Below are positions 1-10,000 of a stretch of DNA of 55,557 bases, one piece after another (the stretch's first letter is position 1; each line of letters opens with the position of its first letter). The stretch lies in assembly GCA_002633005.1 (NCBI GenBank), contig NMRA01000628.1, positions 108,611-164,167 of the forward strand. The letters run 5' to 3'. The position numbers and the translations under genes were made by a program. Under the pieces are notes generated by a model. The model did no database searches, was not told the DNA's origin, and worked only from the letters and a program-made list of their open reading frames with translations. The stretch is from Phoronis australis (lineage: Eukaryota > Phoronida > Phoronidae).

Positions 1-245
1 AAGCGTAAAAAACTAAAATTGCCACTAGGGGGCACACCGGTAGTTGGATCCGTCCGAAAGTTCGCACATGCCGTCCTATTCATGAATGGAACATATGTGC
101 CAAATTTCATGAACGTATGTCAAAGGGTTTTGGAGATAGAGCAGCGGACGCCAGACGCCGGACGCCGGACGGACGCTGCCCGGACGGACGGATGGACGGA
201 CGGACGGACAGAGATGACGGCATAATGCGTCCACATATAAATATG
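1..245 (-). mobile_element. pearl/DINE-like (HINE) element, 5' end fragment, cut by window start
   Basis: Reverse-oriented head of the family seen complete at 5085-6290 and 8184-9530. Reading down from about 245 it has the ATGCGCCCACAT terminus with its short hairpin, the GCCGTCATCTCTGTC block, a GGAC/ACGG tetranucleotide microsatellite (about 140-215), and the first core repeat with a CCACTAGGGGGCAC site at 22-35. A tetranucleotide microsatellite next to a tandem core is the known plan of pearl/DINE elements. No coding potential; the open frame over it is repeat-driven. Confidence 0.7.
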
Positions 246-298
246 TGGGCGCATAAAAATCATCGTTTCATGCACTGATGTAACTGTCTATTACAGCT

Positions 299-440
299 AC
301 CGTATTCGCCCTAATAAGTGCCCAGGGGGTTGCTTTTTGTGGCCCACAGCGGTTACAACCCGGTCTCCGAAACCATGAAATCGGAAGCTAGTGACGTATA
401 TGAAACATGACAGACTTTCTACCAAACTGTGACTGAAAGC
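299..440 (+). repeat. Dispersed repeat F, copy 1
   Basis: Shares an ordered set of words with 14359-14545: TATTCGCCCTAATAA, CCGGTCTCCGAAAC, TGAAATCGGAAG and GACTTTCTAC. Neither copy shows clear termini or coding potential, so the family is unclassified. Confidence 0.5.
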
Positions 441-694
441 CTGGGAATATCCCTGACTTCCACACTTTTCCAAACCACGAAGGAATGGCTGAGGAGAGTA
501 AAAGTCTAGTTGCCGTGCGCATTGGTATGTTTTTTGGAGATCGATTCAACATCAGAAAACTCGATTTTTGGTAACGTTGATAAGTCTTGTGACCACACCA
601 CCCTACAGGACAATGCCATGTTTGTCAAGGCGCCTGGTTTTCGATCAACATGACAGCAGCGCCCCGCATTCGTGAAATAAGTGAATACTGTGAA

Positions 695-1177
695 CACAGG
701 TGTCCTCAGCTTCTGATCGTCCCCAATACACCACATACTACAAGGTATGACACTCCCCACTAGAAATTCAATGACGGTACGGAAATTGCCGGTGAGTTAC
801 GGAAGTACTCAATAGTTTTTCTACTGGCGGCCAAGTGTAGAGTTATCGACATCGTGACTTTACGCGACAAACCGGTCCGTACCGTCCTTGACCTCGAGCG
901 GCCCACGATGAAAGTGTGTGGTTTTTTTTGTGAACGTTTTTGTTCTTTGACTACGAATTTCTTACGAAGTCGCCAGAACAGGACACCGTGAATGGTATTG
1001 GGAGAAAGAACAATTCTTTATGGTTTGTTGAACCTCTGTTTTGTGTAAATTTGTGAGTTCTATATTTGCTATGGACGGCTGAAGTGAAGCACCTGTGGAA
1101 TTTCTAGTCGGGAGTGTCATACCTTGTAGTATTATATGTAGTGTATTGGGAACGATCAGAAGCTGAGGACGCCTGTG
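695..1177. mobile_element. hAT-type MITE with 8-bp target duplication
   Basis: Left end CACAGGTGTCCTCAGCTTC at 695 and right end closing in GAGGACGCCTGTG at 1177 form inverted repeats about 75 bp long with few mismatches. The element is bounded by an exact 8-bp direct repeat ACTGTGAA (687-694 and 1178-1185). An 8-bp duplication is the hAT superfamily signature. At 483 bp with no transposase it is non-autonomous. Related right halves lie at about 28792-29058 and 52600-52871. Confidence 0.8.
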
Positions 1178-1874
1178 ACTGTGAATAGCTTTAGTATAGG
1201 AGTTATACCGTCTCTACACTCTACCGAGCCAGCTAGACTGAGATAGTGGCCACTGTCTACCAAGTACGCTTTTAGTTCATATTTTTCTTTATTGAATAGA
1301 TAGATTTTACTAGCTTTTTTTGTATCAGGATTTACTTCGTTTTCTGTATTTGTAAACACAAGAATCGTGGTCAGGGATGACCTGTCCTCGGCTCACTCCT
1401 TATACTCAATTTTAACTATAGTATGCTACCGTCACATTAATTTTAATCACTAAGAACACGCTCGTCCGCCATATTGGATGGCTCTTGTAATACCTTCTGT
1501 ATACTATAGGTGGCACTGAATAGTTAGGCTGCGGCCGCGGCCAATTTGCACTCCCAAAATATAGAAATTTTGGGGTAGGCCAAGTTTGGGGGCATTTTGT
1601 AGGTGGGCAATGCACGTAGGCTCAGTGAATGTGGTTTGTTTGTATTTGTGAACATGCTGTGAATAAAAAAGGCCACTTTCTTGGATGTAGCTGCACTCTT
1701 CTTCAAGATGGCGGCCCCCGGAGACAATTGTGCATTGTTGGGTAGCGACCGAGAAATTGGCTGTGATTTTAGGTAGCCCTCAAACAAGCAAGAATTGCCA
1801 AAAAACTAGTTGGTTGACAGTACTTTTGGACCACATTTTCTGAATCGCTAGGAAATTTGCTTTCAGACTCTAAT

Positions 1875-3341
1875 TAGGGAGGACAATCAAAAAGTAGGTC
1901 ACGGTGCTCCATATCTGCCTCCGTGTAAAACCCACGTCGGTAAATTACCCGATTTCAGACTTCAAAGTTAACTATAAGACATTTTTGTGTTATAAATCCT
2001 TACCTTAGTCTTTATTTGTAAGTTTGTAATCTTTTTGTATCAAATTAGCGCTGATAAATCATTTTTTGTAAGCTTTTTTTAGCGCACGATTTTCCGCCAT
2101 GCGATCAACTTTCGAAAAAGTACCTCTTGTTCCTCCTATCCAAAAGAGCACTATATACTCTCAAATACAAACATGAAATTTGACAGGATGTAGTTTAGAT
2201 GCGTGCGCATCTCCTCAAGTTGTTTTCTTGAAGTCAAGGCCATGTTTTCATGGCGAGTTTTTGATCGTCCGGAAGGCCTAATTTTGGTCGGTCGGGAGAT
2301 TGATGTTTTTCCAGTTGCGCAATATGCCCCCCCGATTTTTAGATGAGGAATTTATCACTCTTTTAATTGGTAATTATATAAATTTCAGAAATTCTGTCAA
2401 ACTGATGCGCATTGGCACTTTTCAAACAGCAGTCGTTAGTTCACTAAGTCGCCGCATGTCAGCGCCACCATCGGCTACGTTGAAGTTCAATGGCATCGCA
2501 ACTTCAATGTTCGAAATAAAGTTGTTACAAAGTTTTTGTTGCGTAAATGATGAAATCCTTTATGTTAAGAGTGATTTGTTTTCCCAAATGGTCTTTTGTC
2601 TACTTTCTGATGTTTTTTGCCATGATACGATCTAATAGTATACATGGGTGGCACCCAGCACTGAAAAAAGTGGGGGAGCTAGGCTCCCCCAGCCCACTGT
2701 CAGGCAATGATGTGTTGCCCATGTAGTAGTATTCAGGGGCAGATCTAGGATTTTTAGATAGGAGGGGGGGCAGGGCAGAGTATTACGCAGGATTTTATCC
2801 GTAAGATATTTGCACCCTCAAACTGCCAAATGAGTGAAATATGGGAGTTTTAGGGGGGCCACGGGCCAGGCCCCTTTGCCCCCCCAAATCCACCAATGTG
2901 ATCTTGTGATTTGATGTGATATTTCCTCCTAGCTCAGATGTATTTATTTCTGAGCTGATGTGGTGTCTTTGCTCTTTACCTTTTAAGCTGTGTAATCCAT
3001 TGTTTTCATTTAACATGATGAGCCTGTTCTAACAACACACTTAAACAGCAATATCTCTGTAGAAATCGATCCAAATTTCATATAATACACACCACCATGT
3101 TTGTCTCAATTAGACGAATCTTTTTATATGCAGCATATGTAAATTCTTTTATTTTTTACGAAATTATGTAAAAAGGCAGATATTTTACGCATAATCGTCG
3201 CGTTTCAACAGCCATTTTCTCGTCAACCGCTCATCGAATTTTTCTGATTTTTGCACCATTTCATTTCTCACACCAAGGGCTTTTCAAAAATGTATGACAC
3301 ATGGATATTGTAAAAAAAATTAAAAAAACGTTGTCCTCCCT
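1875..3341. mobile_element. 1.47-kb TIR element nested in repeat C
   Basis: Begins TAGGGAGGACAA and ends TTGTCCTCCCT(A), a 12-bp inverted terminus. ACTCTAAT lies immediately before (1867-1874) and after (3342-3349), which fits an 8-bp hAT-style duplication. If the final A is counted as element, the duplication is 7 bp. The collinear repeat C copy at 53.2 kb lacks the insert. Inside are a hairpin around 2641-2725 (TACATGGG / CCCATGTA) and repeat D at 2734-2898. The one 111-codon open frame has no recognisable transposase motif. Confidence 0.75.
2734..2898 (+). mobile_element. Repeat D (CAGGGGCGGAT-type small TIR element), copy 1
   Basis: Family plan: CAGGGGCGGATCCAGGATTT end, a G-run, GCAGGGCAGAGTATT, GATTTT, TTCGCACCC, TGCCAAATGG, GGGAGAATTTTAA, a GGGGGGCC..CCCCC block, then a TCCGCCACTG end. 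This copy has mutated ends. It lies inside the 1875-3341 element, giving three layers of insertion (C, then the TIR element, then D). Confidence 0.7.
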
Positions 3342-3655
3342 ACTCTAATGTTGGTTTTAGTCGTGCATCGGCAGGGAAGTGGTGTTTTTCAGGTGAAAAG
3401 TGCCGATTTTGCATTTTTTCCCTTATTTTTCTTAGTCTAGCTTGGTTTTCAGTGGGAATGAAATGGTCAAAAATACAAGAAAGAATAAAGTTTCTGTGCT
3501 CATCTGCTGGGCTTTTTATGACGTGAAATAATTGAAAACATGCCATTCTTTGCATCCTGTTTTTGACAGAGTGAAGAAAAGGTTACAAATCAAGTGATGT
3601 GTGTTTTGCTAGGCAAAACCCAGTGAGAACTGTTCTGTGCCTCAATAGTACATTA

Positions 3656-3896
3656 CGGCAAATTCAAATAAATTAAAATAATTACCTCTCCTCTCGTGTA
3701 AAGAGGGTCTTTGACGTGTTCGGCCATGTTTTGTATCTGCATTTGTTACGAACCATGCTATTGGAAGTTGAATGTTTGGTACTTGACTAACCAATCAAAA
3801 CCGATTATCCAAGTAACATTGTAATCACGTCGCCACATCAATCTTGAGTATTTTGAGAGCTCTAAGGTTATCCAATTTGTCCTGTTTTTGGCTGAC
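3656..3896 (+). other. Region immediately upstream of the SUGP1 start
   Basis: Presumed 5' UTR and promoter-proximal DNA. I see no TATA box at a credible position and no initiator I can defend. The frame of the start codon stays open upstream to a TAA about 26 codons away without another ATG. Confidence 0.3.
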
Positions 3897-4004
3897 ATGG
3901 CTTGGAGACAAGCCCGACTCGACCAAGAAAGCATGAATGATCGATTCAAGCAAATGAGCCAACAAGAGATGCTCATTGCTAAGAAAAAAGAAGAAATAGA
4001 AAAG
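3897..4004 (+). CDS. SUGP1: SUGP1 exon 1 (residues 1-36)
   Basis: Start codon exon with a charged helical segment; [15 protein letters not shown] aligns with the conserved 'EELIAQKKREIE' stretch near the human N-terminus. Donor GTTTGT. The human N-terminal extension before this stretch is not recognisable here. Confidence 0.85.
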
Positions 4005-7000
4005 GTTTGTAATCTGTTATGCTGTCATCTGTGTCCGACTGGACAGTGACCTCAGTCTCTACAGGTACAGTCCAGAGAGACAATTCTCACTGGTTCCCAG
4101 AGTGTAGAGATCACACGCAGGTACCATTCAGTAGTATGCGCTTTATCACTGGTTGATGTAACCTCGGTCGTCATTTGTTAGCTTTACATCAAAGTGAGAA
4201 AATGGCGGACTATGACCGGTTTTTTGCCGTGTCATGCAAGTGGCAATGTTGTTCTTTAAAAAGCTGTGGGAGAAGTGTTTCACATTCTGCATTCAGACAG
4301 TTCATTCTTCAGTGTAATAGTATTCACTTTTACACTAAAACTTTGTGTAACTTTTATATTTCTCAACCAAAGTGAATAAAAGTAACACCGCTGGAAAGCT
4401 CGCGCTCTGCTTTGTGCCTTGTTCACGCAAGAAGAAATGGCACATAGTTTGCACCTGCGGAATAAAAATCGGGATACCTAATTGAAGAACCGACAAGCTG
4501 GACAAACATTCGGTGAGGAACCTGACATTTGTCTTGGGGATGAGTTTAGTTGGAAGTGGGAAATGGTATGTATTGTTAGTTCAATAACTCCCCAATAAGC
4601 CCTATAACACAATAGTCCACGCACAAGCCTCTTGCCTAGTTCTGTAAGATCTTGACATTGAAAGTAAGTGGCAGTATTAACAATTTACAGAAATTGATAA
4701 CCGAGAGACAAAAACAACAGGAGAGCGCTGTGAAGAAATATCAGGCGGGCAATATGCTAGCAGGTTCTGGAGGCAAGCCTGACTTGAAGAGAGGTTTAAT
4801 GTGAGTCATCTTTTTCAACTTCTCTCTGGGAGCAAAGTTCAGCTAATTGTTTATTTGGCTTTGCTTGTAAAGAGGTACATTACTCAAAACTGTTGTGAAA
4901 TTGAATCAGATGTCATTATATCTTAAAAAATAACATGACAAATACCTTCTCTGTGAAATTTCTTTGAATATAAACTATATAGATAATTTTCAAAGCCTTT
5001 GTTGTTTTTCCTTTGGTTTGCTTCCAAGCTTCGCATAGCGAATTTCAATAAAATTCATCAACTCCTACTGCCACAGGTGGCTTATTTTTATGCGCCCACA
5101 TAGTTGTATGTGGACTCATTGTGCTGTTATTCCTGTTTGTTGGTCTGTCCAGCATCATGAAATTTTGCAACTGTTCCTTTCATGAATGGGATGACAGTAG
5201 CGAACGTTCGGACAGATTCTAGTACTAACTGGTGTGCCCCCTAGTGGCAATTTTAGATTTTTTTATGTTTAACTCTATCTTCAAAGGTCCTCAACGGATT
5301 TTCATAAATTAGTGAATTGACGCTACCTTCCCATTTTGGGATGCATCCGAGGTATTTTGCACCACCTAGTGGCACCACCTAGTGGCCTTTTTTACTGTTT
5401 TCAAGTATTTTTTGGCATTCGCATCCGCACCTCTATCAACCAAACCACTCTAAGTATGCTTGTGAAAATTGGCGTTCATCTTCTTGCATTTAAGAGGACG
5501 GCTGACCATGATTTTTCGACGACTCTGACTGCTGTGGCACCTCCTAGTGGTAGTTTTTTTTCCACCTGTGGCTGTATTTCCTAAACACTCTGCAAGATCT
5601 TTACTAAATGTAGCAAGTGTATTGATATGAAGTTGACAATAGACAGCGATGACTTTCACATGGAGCTGACTGCTGATGTGGCAATTTTAGTTTTTAACAT
5701 TTACCGCAATATCTTCAAAGGTTCACAACGGTTTTCATAAAATTTGAAATATAGACACCTATTGGTGAGATGATGCTATCACTCCATTTTAGCAGATGGA
5801 TTCGAGGTATTTTGCATCACCTAGTGGCCATTTTTGCTGTTTCAAACCATTCTATAGATGAGTGAAAATTGGCATATACATGACATTGTATATATTGTTT
5901 GTGTAAACAGGATGGTTGATGATGATTTTTCGACGACTTTGACTGCTGCGACGCCTCTTAGTGACAGTTTTGTTTTTTATTTGTGCCTGTAGCTGTATCA
6001 CCTAAACACACTGCAGGATCTTTATTAAATTTACCAAGTTTATTTATATGAAGTTGACAACGGATGACGAATGCGGTGCCCCGTATTGTCAATTGCATTT
6101 TTTTCGGTTTTCCTTGCTCACATGTTCCTTAACAGAAATTGGTATATTGCTTTCTAGGCATGTCTCCATTTTCGGATGGATTCACCTTCTTTGCGCCATC
6201 TAGTGACCATTTTTATGACACGCCCCTAGAAGAACGCTGTTTGCGGTGAATTCGTGGGCCCATTTCAACGCTGTGCGTTGCTCTTGTTTCAACAGACGAG
6301 TCCAGAAAATAAAAAAACAAACTTGACGCCCAATTCTGGTTTTCAAATATTTTTGTGGAAGTAAATGTGAATTATTATATCAACTAACTGCATTTTTTCA
6401 TTCGCTATAATTTGTCAGGTTCGGAAAACGTCCAGGATTTAAAAAGGATTCATCAGCTCCAGAGGCCAAAAAATCCAAGGAAGACTCACAGGTGAAGAGT
6501 AGTCTTTTTGAAAATGACGGCAGTTTTATGGACAAGTTCAAACAAATGACCAGGATGAAAGGTAATGCTCAAGATTTTCCCTGTATTTCTTGCTGAGTTG
6601 GTGTTATGTTTGGAGAACGGAATGTGTTCCTCTTTGCAGTCAGGTGCCGTGCCAAGCCTGTTTACATTCTTCTTTACATAAACAGATTGGAGACTAAAAG
6701 TAGTGTCAATTGTATGCACGCTTTTAGACTAGTGAGTGAAAATAAAATTGAAAAGAACTTGACAAAACAGCATCAAGTTCTATGGAATGATAGTATCATG
6801 TTTAACAAACAAATAGCAGATTCTAGAACAAGTTCAAGGGTATGTAGGACCTTATTGACAAGCCTACATTCAGCCTCACATCTGGAAAGTAACTCGACGG
6901 AAGTATGTATCTTATCTGAAATTTCTTTAATTAAGGTGTTTGACTTCATACAAATCTGCCACAATTGGGTCGCTTCACCATGTCTTACGTGCCCGCATGT

Positions 7001-10000
7001 ATGTGCGTGCGTACAAGCGCGTTATGCCGTCATTTCCAACCGCCCATCATCCATTGCTGTATTTTCAAAATCCCAGGATGTATGTTATAAATTTTGCAGC
7101 TGCAATATCATGGACCAGGATGGGATCATCATGGTGTAAGCAAATTTTTGGACCGTTGCAATTACCGGTGTGCCTCTAGTGGCAATTTTATTTTTTACCT
7201 TTGCATTATTTTGCATCTTCATAGTTCTTCGACGGATTTTCATGAAATGTGGCAAACAGGTACTAATTATGGGTGTAACGCCATCCTCTTGTTTTTGGAT
7301 AGGTTTGATTCAGTCTGTGCCTAGTAGTGGCCATTTGTACTTAGTTTGAGTTTTGTCAGCCCACCTCTTTTTTGGCCAAATTACTGTGGGGATCAGTATG
7401 AAAATTAACACTTTTTTCCTACAGAGAAGAACAGAGCTGAAGATTATTTTTTGACAGCTGCGACTACTGTGGCTTCCCCTAGTTGTAGTTTTTTTGCATC
7501 TGGAACTAAATCTCTAATTCCTGAGGATTTTAGTTAACTTTGATAAGGGTAATTCTATGGACAGTGCAACCTATAGTGACAACTTTGGGATTGATCTGAC
7601 CACCGCAGTGCCCCCTATTGGCAATGCTATTTGTGCCCCGTTTTCCTTCCTTAATGTATTGTGAAATTGGGCAAAAACGCCTGAATTTTCATGGCATAAT
7701 GTGCGCCACCTACTGAACATTTCAATTTGTTTTTCAAGTCTGTTTTTTGGCATCTGCCAAACATTTCTTAAGGATTGTTATGAAAGTTGACGTAATTATA
7801 TGCTTTTTTCAAGAAATTGCAGAAATTGCATGGCTGATGATGATTTTGGACAGGTTCAACTGCGGCACAGTAGCATCCCCTAGTTTGTGGCAGTTATGTT
7901 TTTATGTGACTAAACATGTATTGTATAGAGTTGTATATCCTGGTCAAATCTTACTACTGCAGGGTGACCCCAGAGGCTATTTTGTCTTTCTTTGCATTTA
8001 TTCGAAGTTCATGGAATTTGGCTAATAAGTGTACAGCAACTTGCACGGCAACCCAAGCCCTGTTTCAGATAGATTTCACCTTTCGTTGCACCCCCAGGTA
8101 CCCTTTGTATTATTTTTTGTGTCTACTCTTCGCTTCCCGCCTCCGTATCCTCATTTAATATTGAACAAGAACCCTCAGAATCCCTTTTTATGAGCCCACA
8201 TATTTATATGTGGTCACATATTGCCGTCATCTCTGTCTGGGCGTCCGACGTCCGATGGCTGTATCTCCTAAACGCCTTGCAGGATCTTATTGAAATTTGG
8301 CAGGTGTTTTCCTATGGAGTTGACGACAGAGGGCGACGAGTTTCGGACCGACCCGACTACCGGTGTGCCCCCTAGTGGCAATTTAAATTTTTTTCGTTTA
8401 CCTCTGTATTTTCCAAGGCCCTTAACCGATTTTCGTGAAATTTGGCACATTGGCTTCTATTAATAATTTGACGCTACCCTCCGGTTTTCGGATGGGTCTG
8501 AGGCATTTTGCGCCATCTAGTGGCCATTTTTACTATTTTCGAGTCATTTTTTTTGGCGTCTGCCCCTCTAACAACCAAACCACTCAAAGGATGATTGTGA
8601 AAATTGGCATTATATATAATTATGTTCTTACTATGAAGAAGACAGTTGACGATGATTTTCTGACGACTTCGACTACTGTGGCACCTCCTAGTGGCAGTTT
8701 TGTTTGTTTTTGCGCCCGTGGCTGTATCTCCTAAATGCTCTACAGAATCTTTATTAAATTTAACAAATGTACTTATATGAAGTTGACAACCGACAACAGC
8801 GACTTTCGGACAGATCGGTCTACCGGTGTGCCTCTTAGTGGCAATTATAGTTTTTTATGTTTACCTCCGTATCTTCAAAGGTCCTCAAGGGATTTCCATA
8901 AAATTTAGCACATAGACATATTAGTGAGATGACGCTAGCCATTCATCTTCGAATTGATTCAAGGTATTTTGCGCCACCTAGTAGCCATTTTTGTTGTTTT
9001 CGAGTCTGTTTTTTGGCGTCCCTCCCTCTGTCAACCAAACCACTCTAAGGACGATTGTGTAAGTTCGCATGTATGTTCTTTCTATGAAGGGGACGGTTGA
9101 CGAGTAATTTGCGACAACTTTGACTACTAGTGGCACCTCCTAGTGGTGGTTTTGTTTTTTTTGCACCCATACTTGTATCTTCTAAGCCCTCTAAAGGATA
9201 TTTATTAAAGTTAGCTCGTGTATTTGTATGAAGTTAAAAAGAGAAGACAATAACTTTTAGACGGATCCCACAAACACTGTGCCCCTAGTGGCAATTTCTT
9301 TTTTTTTTTTCATTTTCCTCTGTTTCTCTGAAGTTCCTTGATGAATTTTAATGAACTTTGGTAAATGGCTTTCTTTTAACGAAACGATGACATTTTTTGG
9401 TTTTCAGACAGATTTGACGGATTTTGCGCCATCTAGTGGCCATTTTGATGATACAAATAAACAACTCTAAAAGCACACTATTTGCGATGCATTCGTGGGC
9501 GCACTTCAACGCTCCGCGTTGGTCTTGTTTAAATTATAATTCCTTGACCTGTTAAGCAACTTTCAAATATTTGTTGATGAATATAAAACATACTGCTTTT
9601 GCTAGCCCCTCTTTCAAAAAATGGGTCATTTTATAAACAATTAATTATTAACCGAATTTTAGAGAACCTTGCATCTAGCACTTTACACCTTCATGCTTCA
9701 TCAATTTTATTCTGATCAGTCATCTCTGAGATATGTTGTGAAGTTGGCCAAATTTGGATATTTGTCTGTGGTCCTACTGGTTATACATTTGACAGGTGAC
9801 TCCAGGTTCATGTTTCACCCACTGCTGCTGCTGGTGGTGTGATGCAGCAAAACTGAACGTGCGTTGATTGATTATGTTGTACAGAGTACGTGATAACTGT
9901 CAATCTCAATTTTAAGCTGTCACCTGTGACATTTCAAGCAAATTTAAAAGAAATGGTCACAGATTATCAACGAAAGTCACAAAATATTCCCATTTGCTGC

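Larger units (their letters stand above)
1514..3655 (+). repeat. Repeat C copy 1, split by an inserted element
   Basis: Bases 1514-1874 and 3342-3655 are collinear with the uninterrupted copy at 53208-53850: GCGGCCAATTTGCACTCCC, the TTTGTATTTGTGAACATG block, GGTAGCCCTCAAA, GCATCGGCAGG and TTTTTGACAGAGTGAAG. The 1875-3341 element sits between the halves. The first half contains CAAGATGGCGGC at 1704-1715, a perfect YY1-type site. No open frame spans it and its termini are unknown. Confidence 0.7.

Noticed and set aside
19-225. 68-codon frame with TDGRT repeats
   Set aside because: Driven by the tetranucleotide microsatellite of the pearl-like element.
6606-7139. 177-codon open frame on the + strand in SUGP1 intron 3
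   Set aside because: Partly overlaps the degenerate pearl-like element, has no domain, no composition bias and no splice context.
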